A DNA stretch of 64,000 nt, from NCBI RefSeq assembly GCF_027925525.1, contig NZ_BSDJ01000026.1:1-64000 (forward strand). Reading direction: 5' to 3'. Positions 39,101 to 47,045 of the stretch are shown here, in pieces. How positions within the stretch are numbered: position 1 is the first letter of the stretch; each line of letters begins with the position of its first letter. The position numbers and the translations under genes are program-made. The DNA is from Paenibacillus tyrphae (GTDB taxonomy: Bacteria; Bacillota; Bacilli; Paenibacillales; NBRC-103111). The notes beneath the pieces were generated by a model that was not told the DNA's origin, did not search any database, and was given only the letters and a program-made list of their open reading frames with translations.

Positions 39101-41518
39101 GTGAAGCAAGGCGCAAACGGACCTTGGACGGAATACCCGGGCACCCCGGTGGAAGTAAGCTCGGAGGGGGAGACGCAGGTGTTTGCGCTGGCCGTCGACG
39201 CGGCGGGCAACCGGAGCGCCGAAGCGCGCGCGGTAGTCCGGATCGACCGGGGGAAGCCGATCATTACGCTAAGAGGAGATAATCCGATGCTGCTGGAAGT
39301 CGGCGCCCCCTACGCGGAGCCGGGCGCTGAGGCTCTGGATGTGCAGGACGGCGATCTGACCCGGCAAATGACGGTTTCGGGCAGCGTCTATTCCGCCAAG
39401 CTCGGCACCTACGAGCTCCGGTACCGCGTATCGGACCGGACGGGGAATGCCGCTGAAGCGACGAGGATCGTGCATGTTGTCGATACGACGAAGCCTGTTA
39501 TTACGATCAGGGGAACGAACCCGGCCATCGTCGCTTTGGGAGACTCCTACACGGATGCGGGCGCGACGGCGATGGACAATTACGACGGCGAATTAACGAA
39601 TCGGATGAGCGTGACAGGCAGCGTATATACGAAGCAAATGGGAATCTACACGATCCGTTACAGCGTCGGCGACAGCTCCGGCAATGTGGCGGAAGCCGTC
39701 CGCACCGTTCATGTCGTGGACAAGGAAAGCCCTTATATCGTGCTGCTGGGCGAAAATCCGCTGGATTGGCAGGCCGGTACGGCCTACGTCGATCCGGGCG
39801 CCAAGGCGTTCGATCCGCAGGATGGAGACCTTACGGGCCGGATCGCGGTAACGGGCCATGTCGACGTAGCGCGGCTCGGAAGCTACGTGCTCCAGTATAA
39901 TGTGACGGATCGGGGCGGAAATCCGGCGCTTCCCGTAACCCGTACGGTGCGGGTGAAGGATACGATCCGGCCGGTCATTACGTTGCGGGGAGAGCCGGAG
40001 ATGTCCATTAGCTACGGCGCCTCCTTTGTCGATCCGGGCGCTATAGCCATGGATAACTATGACGGAGACATCAGCGGCCGCATTCGGGTAGTCGGGACTA
40101 TCGATTCCCGCAAGCCCGGAGTTTACGAGCTGGGCTATCAGGTCGAGGATTCGTCCGGCAACCGCGCGCATGGAGTCGTACGCAAGGTCCGGGTACGTCC
40201 GGAAGAGGAAGAGAGCGGAGGCTCCGCTCCAAGTTCGCCGACGCCCGCCGCTCCGGCGCCAAGCGTCACGGGACCCGGGCCTGCGGGCCAGCCGGAAGCC
40301 GCCAGACCCGGCTTGTTCGAAGTTAACAGCCCGGCGGCTGAGCCGGATCTGTGGCTAACCGTCCGCGGAGAGACATTCGCCGGGGCGCTCGCCCAAGCTC
40401 GCGGGACGGACGTGGTGCTGCCAATCGACGCTTCGTACGAAGCGGGGAAACGTTCGATCCGCGTCGATCTGCCGGCGGAATCGGTCGTGGCGGCCGCACA
40501 GGCGGCAGGGAAAAGGATCGTACTGCAAGGTGCGGAAGCCGGTTATATTTTACCTCCGGACGCCGTCGATCTGCCGTCGCTCGCCAAGCGTCTCGGGAGC
40601 GGCATCAAAGAATTGACGATCTCGGTGACGATGAGGTCGGTCGCAGACCCTGACAGGCTGCAGAGCTTCAAGCGGCAAGCGACGGAAGCCGGCTATCGGC
40701 TTGTAGCCCCGGTCATGGATTTCGACGTAAGGGCCCGTGCCAATGGAGCTGCCGCGCCGCTGGACATTTTCTCCACTTACGTTCCGAAGACGATAAAACT
40801 TCAGGGAGCGGTAAACCCGGATGAAACAACGGTGGTCCGTCTTCTGCCGGACGGTTCGATCAGCTTCGTTCCGGCGGTATTCTCCGGCGGTCAGGCGACC
40901 ATATTCAGCCGGACGAACGGCACTTACATGGCGCTCGCCCGGGTGAAAGGGAAGTTCGCGGATATAGCCGGACATTGGGCGGAGAAGGAAATCGACCGCT
41001 TGACGGCCAAGCTGATCGTTCAGGGGATGCCGAACGGTTCCTTCAACCCGGATGCGGAAATTACCCGGGCGCAGTTTGCGGCTTTGTTGGCGCGCACGCT
41101 CGGGTTGCAGCCGGTACCGCCGCAAGGGCGGTTCAAAGACGTTGCCGGAGCCGATTGGCATGCCGGAACGGTCGAGGTCGCGCTGGAGGCCGGGTTGGTC
41201 AGCGGCTTCGACGACGGTACGTTTCGGCCGGATGCGCCGGTAACACGGGAGCAAATGGCCGTGATGATTGCCCGGGCGATGACCCTTTCGGGACTTAAGG
41301 CGGATGGATCTGCCGACAAGCCGGAGGAGACGCTGCAGGGCTTCCGGGACCGTGAATATATCTCTCCGTGGGCCCGGGACGGGGTGGTGAGAAACGTGAA
41401 GGCGGGGGTTATTACCGGCTTCACCGATACGAGCTATGTGCCGGATCGAAAGGCGAGCAGGGCGGAAGCTGCGGTGATGATCAGCCGCTGGCTTACCCTT
41501 GCCCAATGGATCAATTAA
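36128..41518 (+). CDS. Giant S-layer-anchored surface protein with RCC1-like and Ig-like repeats
   Basis: A 1,796-aa exported protein starting with TTG. After a signal sequence (about 10-38) come RCC1-like beta-propeller repeats (about 50-320; repeated IAAGDTFIMGLRADGTVV-type units), a fibronectin-like segment (335-420), seven Ig-like repeats of about 90 residues (425-1040) each ending in a VRIDRTAP-type motif, four DUF5011-like repeats of about 79 residues (1042-1355; PIITLRG, GDLTGRI), a Pro/Ser-rich linker (about 1358-1395), a domain of unknown type and three SLH motifs (about 1608-1796) that bind pyruvylated wall polymers. It probably works as a long surface adhesin or structural protein. 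GGAGAGGAG touches the TTG, so the true start may be a few codons later. It ends at a strong terminator. Confidence 0.93.
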   Translation: MSKTLLSKSLNGRIRGRPAVILAAAGLLVLAGLRSERPAMAAEGYPPHLLPKYIVTQLDYTLGLNPDGTVSGDGQVQSFKVWGWTDVASLDAGLKHAVAVTTDGRVYAAGQNGDIACYSSDDLTQRATQWTQMKSVAAGDCFTVGLKNDGTVVGLGRMNGYGQISDLSEWSGIKQIAAGDMFTVGLTNSGKVVMKGNTAYGQGNVGGWTNIVQIAAGDTFIMGLRADGTVVSTGGPDVSGWKDIVWISGGSSVAAGVTKDGKVVTAGYVFPEIQAEMNKWTDIIQVSIRRQSHAVAVRKNGQAVAAAQAQGFNYKPKLKWALKQYAPQMPGSVATPSSPRKKGPVSLQWTSPEWGLGSDRYYQVEFYDGSAWMLIGDRVTGTELTYDIPASVNTSDAKFRVRAGTEYGLSEYVTTNPIVIDNQPPQAPVITVGSEAWSEQPVQVTIAESPAVSGVDRTEYRLNGSLWQTYTAPFTIEADGETKVEARTWNKLGEVSEASTKTVRVDQLGPEPPVVTADASGWTRAEQVTVTVTDGADAGIGVLRSEVRLVASDGTVISDWAPYVSPLTIREEGRWTVRARTVDKLNHVSEESASTVWIDRTKPNAPLVTPQTSDWIDAPSVSVAVYGEDGLSGLQRLEYKLSGGATADWTEYTGELRIEAEGETEVRVRAIDKAGNVSDESAAIVRIDRSAPEAPMVTASESGWTRWDVKLDFAGTDRLSGLLKYQVKLGPDSPWQDVTPGDSVTVTAEGETTVTGRAVDRLGHIGAEAAVRVRIDRSAPTVPFVTTDASGWTTGNVTVAVYGSRDAVSGAVKYQYKLGPDGPWTDIPGTGFSVSAEGETPVYVRASDEAGNVSEEAYTVVRIDRTAPAAPVLAPSATSWTNGKVTFTVSGGADSGSGVARLQYRIGPGGSWTDYTGAAVTVEAEGETAVFARAMDQVGLISEEAGAIIRIDRTPPSVPILSLSENGWTNRPVTLEVYGSMDTGSGLAKYMVKQGANGPWTEYPGTPVEVSSEGETQVFALAVDAAGNRSAEARAVVRIDRGKPIITLRGDNPMLLEVGAPYAEPGAEALDVQDGDLTRQMTVSGSVYSAKLGTYELRYRVSDRTGNAAEATRIVHVVDTTKPVITIRGTNPAIVALGDSYTDAGATAMDNYDGELTNRMSVTGSVYTKQMGIYTIRYSVGDSSGNVAEAVRTVHVVDKESPYIVLLGENPLDWQAGTAYVDPGAKAFDPQDGDLTGRIAVTGHVDVARLGSYVLQYNVTDRGGNPALPVTRTVRVKDTIRPVITLRGEPEMSISYGASFVDPGAIAMDNYDGDISGRIRVVGTIDSRKPGVYELGYQVEDSSGNRAHGVVRKVRVRPEEEESGGSAPSSPTPAAPAPSVTGPGPAGQPEAARPGLFEVNSPAAEPDLWLTVRGETFAGALAQARGTDVVLPIDASYEAGKRSIRVDLPAESVVAAAQAAGKRIVLQGAEAGYILPPDAVDLPSLAKRLGSGIKELTISVTMRSVADPDRLQSFKRQATEAGYRLVAPVMDFDVRARANGAAAPLDIFSTYVPKTIKLQGAVNPDETTVVRLLPDGSISFVPAVFSGGQATIFSRTNGTYMALARVKGKFADIAGHWAEKEIDRLTAKLIVQGMPNGSFNPDAEITRAQFAALLARTLGLQPVPPQGRFKDVAGADWHAGTVEVALEAGLVSGFDDGTFRPDAPVTREQMAVMIARAMTLSGLKADGSADKPEETLQGFRDREYISPWARDGVVRNVKAGVITGFTDTSYVPDRKASRAEAAVMISRWLTLAQWIN

Positions 41519-41553
41519 CGGTAAACAGCAAGCGTAGGATGGAATGGAAGCGA

Positions 41554-41585
41554 CGGAGCCCTGCAGATCTGCGGGCTCCGTTTTC
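41554..41585 (+). terminator. Terminator after the surface protein gene
   Basis: Stem CGGAGCCC / GGGCTCCG with a loop of about ten bases, followed by TTTTCT. Confidence 0.8.
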
Positions 41586-41778
41586 TCGTTGGGAAAATGA
41601 CTGGACCCGAGACTCGGGCGGGCCGTTTTCGCCTTGCCCAGTAAGCCGGAATAAGGCTTCTCGCATCTCCGGTCGGATACGGGAAAAGCAAAAAAACCGG
41701 CATCCACGAGAGCGAACGTCGGTTTCTATAGAAGGAGTTGAATTCTGATGAATTTTGTGTTAGAATGACGGTTAGCAG

Positions 41779-41822
41779 TTGAAAAAAATGTGATATTCAT
41801 CACTAATATCCAATATTATACT
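41779..41822 (+). promoter_or_regulatory. Promoter region of the sigma factor gene with inverted repeat
   Basis: TTGAAA (41779), a GTGAT-ATTC-ATCAC inverted repeat (41790-41803), TAATAT (41804-41809) and TATACT (41817-41822). The repeat lies where a repressor would overlap the promoter. The spacing of -35 to -10 elements is not ideal for any pair, so the exact promoter is unclear. Confidence 0.4.
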
Positions 41823-41886
41823 ATCACATCTTCACGGCTTTGTCAAGAATTAATAAAGAGTGGGTTCGGAGAAGAGGGGGCAGCAT

Positions 41887-42999
41887 ATGGCGAACGATCA
41901 GCACAAGGAAGCGGAGACAGAGCTTACCTTAGATCGGGTGAAACAGCAACTCATCGCGCAAGGCAAAGAGCAAGCTTCGCTCACTTACAAAGAAATTACG
42001 GAGAAACTCGCTCCGTTCGATCCCGATCCGGAACAAATCAGCGAGTTCGTCGAGCAGCTTATTGAGCTGGGCATCGAGGTAGGCGGGGAACCGGAAGAGG
42101 ACCCCGCATTCAGGCCGGATCACGAGGAACACGAGCTGCTTCACGACGACCTGTCGCTCCCGCCGGGGATCAAGATCAATGACCCCGTGCGTATGTACTT
42201 AAAGGAAATCGGACGGGTGCCGCTGCTTTCGGGGAATGATGAAATCGAGCTGGCGGAACGGATTCAACGCGGGGACGAAGAAGCGAAGCGCAGACTGGCC
42301 GAAGCCAATCTCCGTCTGGTAGTCAGTATCGCCAGACGCTATGTCGGCCGTGGTATGCTGTTTCTTGATTTGATACAGGAAGGCAATATGGGTTTAATCA
42401 AAGCGGTGGAAAAGTTCGATCATACCAAAGGCTTCAAATTCAGTACCTATGCCACATGGTGGATTCGTCAGGCGATTACGCGCGCGATTGCCGATCAGGC
42501 GAGAACGATCCGGATACCGGTACATATGGTGGAAACGATCAACAAGCTCGTACGCGTATCCAGACAGCTGCTGCAGGAGCTTGGCCGGGAAGCGACCCCG
42601 GAGGAAATTGCGAAGGAAATGGATTTGACGCCCGATAAAGTACGGGAAATTATGAAGATCGCGCAGGAGCCCGTGTCGCTCGAAACGCCGATTGGCGAGG
42701 AGAACGATTCGAACTTGGGCGACTTTATCGAGGACCAAGAGGCGCTTGCGCCGGCGGACGCGGCGGCTTACGAGCTGCTGAAGGAGCAGCTTGAGGATGT
42801 GCTCGACACGCTTACGGAGCGGGAGGAGAATGTGCTGCGTCTTCGTTTCGGTCTTGATGACGGCCGCACGCGAACGCTGGAGGAAGTGGGCAAGGTATTC
42901 GGTGTGACCCGGGAGCGCATCCGGCAGATCGAAGCCAAGGCACTGCGCAAGCTCAGACATCCGAGCCGCAGCAAGCGGCTGAAAGATTTTATGGATTGA
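41887..42999 (+). CDS. RpoD/SigA-type group 1 sigma factor, away from dnaG
   Basis: A 370-aa sigma-70 factor with all regions: 1.1 (about 10-70), 1.2 (NDPVRMYLKEIGRVPLLS), 2 (RLVVSIARRYVGRGMLFLDL, then the -10 reading KFSTYATWWIRQAITRAI), 3 (RIPVHMVETINKL) and 4 (REENVLRLRFGL, LEEVGKVFGVTRERIRQIE). Length and sequence are those of the housekeeping SigA. Start ATG 41887 follows GAGGGGG; a GTG at 41860 could add nine residues. In Bacilli the housekeeping gene normally sits directly after dnaG. Here there is no dnaG and the gene stands alone between a surface protein and a wall hydrolase, so it may be a second, paralogous copy. Confidence 0.93.
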   Translation: MANDQHKEAETELTLDRVKQQLIAQGKEQASLTYKEITEKLAPFDPDPEQISEFVEQLIELGIEVGGEPEEDPAFRPDHEEHELLHDDLSLPPGIKINDPVRMYLKEIGRVPLLSGNDEIELAERIQRGDEEAKRRLAEANLRLVVSIARRYVGRGMLFLDLIQEGNMGLIKAVEKFDHTKGFKFSTYATWWIRQAITRAIADQARTIRIPVHMVETINKLVRVSRQLLQELGREATPEEIAKEMDLTPDKVREIMKIAQEPVSLETPIGEENDSNLGDFIEDQEALAPADAAAYELLKEQLEDVLDTLTEREENVLRLRFGLDDGRTRTLEEVGKVFGVTRERIRQIEAKALRKLRHPSRSKRLKDFMD

Positions 43000-43025
43000 T
43001 CTTTATTCGTGTGGCGAATGCAGGA

Positions 43026-43055
43026 AGTCGTGCTTTTGGAGCACGGCTTTTTTTT
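43026..43055 (+). terminator. Terminator after the sigma factor gene
   Basis: An 8-bp stem AGTCGTGC / GCACGGCT (one G-T wobble) with loop TTTTGGA followed by eight T residues. Confidence 0.85.
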
Positions 43056-43217
43056 GTCAATAAGCTAAGGTTAAAAATTTCTCATTAATTTCTAATAATA
43101 GCTTCTTATAGCAAGTGGGGCGCGGGAAAATTAATCACATGGAAAATTATGTACTTTTTAATTGTGTTATGGTGTTCTTGGGGTCCTTACCCAATTCGCC
43201 AAACCAAGGAGGAAGTC

Positions 43218-43727
43218 ATGATTAACACGAAGAAAAGCCGGATCGCCAAAGCCTTACTGGGAGTAACGATGAGCCTATCGATTGCCGTCACAGGAAATAT
43301 GCTTGCAGTGCCGCAATCGGCTCAAGCGGCTACCGTATCTAAAGCATCGGTTGCGGATAAAATCATTGCCACGGGGAAGCGTTATTTAGGAGTCCGTTAT
43401 CAGTTCGCGGCGCCTGCGGGAAGAACGGATGTATTTGATTGCTCTTCATTTACTCAATATGTATTCAAGCAGAACGGAATCAAGCTTCCACGTTCCTCCA
43501 GACAACAAGCTACGGTTGGCACCAAGGTTGCCAAGAACGATCTGCAACCGGGCGATCTGGTATTCTCGGACACGAATCGGGACGGAAAAATCAACCATGT
43601 GAGCATTTATATCGGGAACGGCAAGCTGCTTCATACGTATCGGGTCGGCGTCGGCGTTACCATTTCCAACTTTAAAGGCAGCACATGGGATAAGACCTTC
43701 GTTACTGCCCGTCGCGTTATCCGATAA
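43218..43727 (+). CDS. Secreted NlpC/P60 peptidoglycan endopeptidase
   Basis: A 169-aa exported protein: signal peptide of about 36 residues with AQAA as the cleavage site, then a single NlpC/P60 domain. The catalytic triad is visible as C75 (DCSSFTQYVF), H127 (HVSIYIGNG) and H139. It should cut within peptide stems of peptidoglycan, for example between D-Glu and meso-diaminopimelate. There is no separate wall-binding domain, so it is a minimal enzyme. The ATG at 43218 follows AAGGAGGAA. Just upstream CTTGG (43177-43181) can pair with CCAAG (43204-43208), forming a hairpin that includes the edge of the ribosome site. Confidence 0.92.
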   Translation: MINTKKSRIAKALLGVTMSLSIAVTGNMLAVPQSAQAATVSKASVADKIIATGKRYLGVRYQFAAPAGRTDVFDCSSFTQYVFKQNGIKLPRSSRQQATVGTKVAKNDLQPGDLVFSDTNRDGKINHVSIYIGNGKLLHTYRVGVGVTISNFKGSTWDKTFVTARRVIR

Positions 43728-43782
43728 TACAGGGACGGCTTGCCGGTAGCATGCAAGCGGCTGCCGAATAAGCTTGTACAGG

Positions 43783-43820
43783 AAAATCCTTGAGCCGATC
43801 AAGGATTTTCTTGTTTTTTG
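43783..43820 (+). terminator. Terminator after the NlpC/P60 gene
   Basis: A perfect 11-bp stem AAAATCCTTGA / TCAAGGATTTT with loop GCCGA, followed by a T-rich tail (43808-43818). Confidence 0.85.
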
Positions 43821-43840
43821 GGAGTGATACATAAATGTTA

Positions 43841-43914
43841 GATATGACATATCAGAAAAGTAACATGCAATATATGTGAGTTATATTGACATTTATATGA
43901 CGCCGACATATAGT
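43841..43914 (+). promoter_or_regulatory. Promoter of the adenosine deaminase gene with upstream palindrome
   Basis: TTGACA at 43886-43891, a 17-base spacer and TATAGT at 43909-43914 make a near-perfect sigma-A promoter 46 bases before the GTG start. Upstream at 43841-43853 lies the perfect palindrome GATATG-A-CATATC, a candidate regulator site. Confidence 0.75.
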
Positions 43915-43959
43915 ATAACTCAATAACTAACTGGGGAGATAAATAAGATAAAGGAAAGG

Positions 43960-45015
43960 GTGAAGAAGGTGGAGACGAACGTCTGCATGGAATGGCTGCG
44001 CCAGCTTCCGAAGGTCGACCTACACCTGCATCTGGACGGCAGCGTCAAGCCGGAGACGGTTCTTGAGCTAGCCGCGGCGGAGGGAATCCGGCTGCCAGCC
44101 GATACGCCGGAAGGCCTGCTTCCTTACATGCAGGTTGATGAGCCTTGCGGCAGCTTGCAGGCGTACCTCGCGAAATTCGAGTTTGTCGGGCGGTTCCTGC
44201 ATCGGCCCGAAGCACTGGAACGGGTGGCGTTCGAGGTCGTGGAGCAGGCGGCGGCGCACGGGTGTCGCTATATCGAGGTGCGGTTCGGCCCGCAGCTGCA
44301 TCGTAATCGCGGCATGACGCCGGATGAAGTCATTGCCCGCGTCATCGCCGGGTTGAACCAGGGGGAAGCGCAGTTCGGCGTGAAGGCCAGGGGGATCGCC
44401 TGCTGTCTTCGGCATCACGGGCAACTCGATAATATGGAAGTCATCGAAGCCGCATCGCGTTTCCAGGGCAGAGGGATCGTGGGAGTGGATTTGGCCGGCG
44501 ACGAAGGGGCTTACCCTGCCCGACTTCATCGCGAGCTGTTTGCTTTGGCTCGCCGCAAGGCGCTGCCGGTAACGATTCACGCGGGGGAAGCGGCCGGAGC
44601 CGATAGCGTGTACGAAGCGATTGCTCATCTGGGCGCGGCGCGCATCGGGCACGGCGTTCGCATGAAGGAAGACCCTGCCGTTCTGGAGCTTGTCAAGGAA
44701 CGGCAGATTCCGCTTGAAATGTGTCCGGTCAGCAACATTCAGACGAGGGCCGTCTCCGGATGGGCTGCTTACCCGGTGCGCGAATACTTCGATTACGGAA
44801 TCCCGGTGACGATCAACACCGACAACCTCACGGTTTCCGGCACGAATCTCACGAAGGAATATCATATCCTGATGGAAAGGTTCGGGTTTACCCCGGCGGA
44901 GATCGGCAAGCTTCTGTTGAACGGGCTGGAAGCGAGCTTTATGGATGAGGCGGACAAACGCGAGCTGCGCCGGCACTTTCATCAGGCGTTGGCCGAGCTG
45001 AATATTTCCCGATAG
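43960..45015 (+). CDS. add: Adenosine deaminase
   Basis: A 351-aa metal-dependent hydrolase that deaminates adenosine (and deoxyadenosine) to inosine. The zinc-binding HxH is H22/H24 in KVDLHLHLDGS; the other metal and catalytic residues are in TIHAGEA (His, Glu), RIGHG and TINTDN (Asp). Length and motif order are standard for the adenosine deaminase family; adenine deaminase of the same fold is the main alternative. GTG 43960 follows AAGGAAA; the next GTG at 43969 is less well placed. A strong promoter and its own terminator-like repeat (near 45050-45070) make it a single-gene unit. Confidence 0.9.
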   Translation: MKKVETNVCMEWLRQLPKVDLHLHLDGSVKPETVLELAAAEGIRLPADTPEGLLPYMQVDEPCGSLQAYLAKFEFVGRFLHRPEALERVAFEVVEQAAAHGCRYIEVRFGPQLHRNRGMTPDEVIARVIAGLNQGEAQFGVKARGIACCLRHHGQLDNMEVIEAASRFQGRGIVGVDLAGDEGAYPARLHRELFALARRKALPVTIHAGEAAGADSVYEAIAHLGAARIGHGVRMKEDPAVLELVKERQIPLEMCPVSNIQTRAVSGWAAYPVREYFDYGIPVTINTDNLTVSGTNLTKEYHILMERFGFTPAEIGKLLLNGLEASFMDEADKRELRRHFHQALAELNISR

Positions 45016-45215
45016 GCTGTAGCCCATATGGCGGCGGACTCCCGAGCGGAGACCGCTGCTTTTTTGTGGGTAAGGACAATCCCGTTTGGGTGTTTCATTT
45101 CAGCTCCCACGGTGACTTCGATGTGCAATTGTTTGTGTTTGCTTTTATTTATGGTAGACTACTTGCATAGAGAAGTACGGCGGTGCCCGTCATTTCACGG
45201 AGAGGGGGGAGCGGG

Positions 45216-45983
45216 TTGTTCGCTGAGCAAAGGCATCAAGCGATTATTCAAAAAATTAACCGCGAGAAATCGATCAAGGCGTCGGATCTGATGGAACTGT
45301 TCGGCGTGTCGTTCGAAACGGTCCGTCGCGACCTGGAGCATTTGGAGAAGGCGGGCTACTTGAAGCGTGTCCACGGCGGCGCGATCCTGAAGGAGTGGGA
45401 TTATCGCGAAGAGATTCCGATGACGGTCCGGGAAAAGGTCCATTTGGACGGGAAAAACGAGCTGTCCGAAATTGCCGCGCGGTATGTAACGGAGGGACAG
45501 TCCATCGCCCTTGACGTAAGCACGACTAATACGCAATTCGTCAAAGCCCTGAAGAAAAAGATCGAACGGTTGACAGTCATTACGAATTCGCTGCCGATCG
45601 CAAACGAACTAGTCCATTTGCCGGGATATACGATCATTTTGATCGGGGGCGTGATCCGCAACGAAGAGCAGGGCATGATCGGGGATTTGGCCGAGGAGTT
45701 CGCTTCCCGGTTCCATGCCGATTTGTTTTTTATGAGCATGAGCGGCGTCACGTTGACCGAAGGGGTCACGGACTATGGTCTCGGTGAAGTGCAGATGAAG
45801 AAAATCATGCTGAGGAACGCCAAACAGACGATTGCCCTGGCCGACAGCAGCAAGTTCGAGGCGGTTTCGCTGATCAAAGTGTGCGGCTGTGCAGAGATCG
45901 AACGGTTCGTGACCGATTCGAACATCGATCCGGCTATCGTAGACAAATATAAAAAGCACGGCGTCGAGATCGTCTATCAATAG
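45216..45983 (+). CDS. DeoR-family transcriptional regulator
   Basis: A 255-aa DeoR/GlpR-type repressor. Residues 1-60 form the helix-turn-helix (FAEQRHQAIIQKINREKSIK, then LFGVSFETVRRDLEHLEKAG and RVHGGAI); residues 70-245 are the sugar-phosphate-sensing domain (GQSIALDVSTTNTQF, LTVITNSLPIANEL, LIGGVIRN). TTG 45216 is preferred because GGGGGGAG lies upstream, although the frame is open from 45183. It heads a group with a drug/metabolite transporter and a phosphoesterase, so it may sense a phosphorylated sugar or polyol from that pathway. Ligand unknown. Confidence 0.9.
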   Translation: MFAEQRHQAIIQKINREKSIKASDLMELFGVSFETVRRDLEHLEKAGYLKRVHGGAILKEWDYREEIPMTVREKVHLDGKNELSEIAARYVTEGQSIALDVSTTNTQFVKALKKKIERLTVITNSLPIANELVHLPGYTIILIGGVIRNEEQGMIGDLAEEFASRFHADLFFMSMSGVTLTEGVTDYGLGEVQMKKIMLRNAKQTIALADSSKFEAVSLIKVCGCAEIERFVTDSNIDPAIVDKYKKHGVEIVYQ

Positions 45984-46019
45984 CTGGAGCCGTCCTGCCG
46001 GCTACAAAAGTATGTCTGG

Positions 46020-46050
46020 AGTCCCGGAGCTTGTCCGGGACTTTTTGTTT
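46020..46050 (+). terminator. Terminator after the DeoR gene
   Basis: Stem AGTCCCG / CGGGACT extended by one more pair, with a run of T residues at 46043-46049. Confidence 0.8.
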
Positions 46051-46092
46051 TGAATGTGGCAGGTCTTAGTTTGTGGAGAAAATAATAAATCG

Positions 46093-46122
46093 TTGTATAT
46101 ATGTGTATATGTGTGTTATTAT
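46093..46122 (+). promoter_or_regulatory. Promoter of the transporter-phosphoesterase pair
   Basis: TTGTAT (46093-46098), an 18-base spacer containing two TATGTG direct repeats, and TATTAT (46117-46122). The direct repeats in the spacer are a candidate DeoR site. Confidence 0.5.
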
Positions 46123-46152
46123 GTTGGAAAAGTTGAATATCTCGGGAGGTGC

Positions 46153-47007
46153 TTGAAAATTGTACTTTCATTGTTCCTTGTAATCGGATCGGGCATGACG
46201 CACGCGGTGTGGAATTTGTTCGCCAAGCAGAGTGAGGACAAAAGCGCGTTTCTATGGGCGATTTTCATGCCTACGACGATCGCACTCATTCCGTACCTTG
46301 TTCTTGAGCTTGTCCAGACGGGGATTCCGGCCGAAGCCTACATGTTCATCATCGCATCCTTGCTGGCGCAAAGCGCTTACGCTCTGCTGCTGTCCCGCAC
46401 CTATAAGCTTGGAGATTTATCGCAGGTATACCCGGTGATGCGGGGAACGTCCACGCTGCTCATTCCCGCGACGGGAGTTCTCTTCTTGGGGGAATCGCTT
46501 CCGCTCTGGGGATGGCTCGGGATCGGGTGCATGCTTCTGGGCTTTGCGGTCATGAGCGGGCGGAAGCGGGATACGGAACGCGCACCCACGGTCTGGAAGC
46601 CTATCTTGTTCGCACTGTCGGTCGGACTCTGCATTACCTGCTATACGCTGATCGACAAGCAAAATTTGCAGTATTTGTCGCCGTTGTCGCTGCTCGCCGT
46701 CTCCAATATCGGATTCGTGCTCGGTCTGACCCCGGCCGCCCTGTCCTCCGGAAGATGGAAGCGGGCGGTTCGCGGGCAGGGGAAGATCGTGCTGCTCGGA
46801 TCGCTTTTGTCTCCCGGCTCGTATTTGCTGTTTTTACTCGCGATGAGGCACGCTCAAGTGTCCTATATTGCGCCGCTGCGGGAAATCGGCATCGTCTTCG
46901 GCACGCTGCTGGGCCTGATCGTGCTCAAAGAACGGCAGGGGGCAAGAAGGCTCGCCGCATCGGTCATCGTCGTCGCAGGGATCGTCATGATCGCCGGTTC
47001 CGGGTAA
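46153..47007 (+). CDS. EamA/drug-metabolite transporter family protein
   Basis: A protein of about 284 aa with ten hydrophobic helices in two repeated halves (first half from SLFLVIGSGMTHAVWNLFAK, second from LFALSVGLCITCYTLIDKQ), the EamA arrangement of the drug/metabolite transporter superfamily. The start is taken as TTG 46153, three to four bases after GGGAGGT, which is short; the next possible TTG is at 46171. The DeoR regulator upstream and the phosphoesterase 38 bases downstream suggest transport of a small metabolite released from or used with a phosphate ester. Direction of transport is unknown. Confidence 0.82.
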   Translation: MKIVLSLFLVIGSGMTHAVWNLFAKQSEDKSAFLWAIFMPTTIALIPYLVLELVQTGIPAEAYMFIIASLLAQSAYALLLSRTYKLGDLSQVYPVMRGTSTLLIPATGVLFLGESLPLWGWLGIGCMLLGFAVMSGRKRDTERAPTVWKPILFALSVGLCITCYTLIDKQNLQYLSPLSLLAVSNIGFVLGLTPAALSSGRWKRAVRGQGKIVLLGSLLSPGSYLLFLLAMRHAQVSYIAPLREIGIVFGTLLGLIVLKERQGARRLAASVIVVAGIVMIAGSG

Positions 47008-47045
47008 CGGATAACCACATTTCGCTTTGAAGGGAAGCGCTGGAC

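Larger units (their letters stand above)
41519..41886. other. Intergenic region before the sigma factor gene
   Basis: The first 70 bases hold the terminator of the surface protein gene. A second inverted repeat (AAACCG / CGGTTT, about 41694-41727) can form a stem and reads as a terminator on neither strand convincingly. The last 110 bases are AT-rich and hold the promoter region of the sigma factor gene. No gene is seen. Confidence 0.45.

Noticed and set aside
36128..41518. Possible CRISPR or DNA tandem repeat array
   Set aside because: The repetition is at the protein level (Ig-like domains of 79-90 residues) and the DNA units are diverged; no short repeat-spacer pattern exists here or anywhere in the window.
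40550..41707. 385-codon minus-strand frame opposite the SLH part of the surface protein
   Set aside because: The SLH repeats on the plus strand are unambiguous, so the opposite frame is only a by-product of codon bias.
43060..43217. Possible c-di-AMP (ydaO-type) riboswitch before the NlpC/P60 gene, as often seen with such hydrolases
   Set aside because: The leader is short and AT-rich and lacks the conserved ydaO segments; only a weak CTTGG/CCAAG hairpin is visible.
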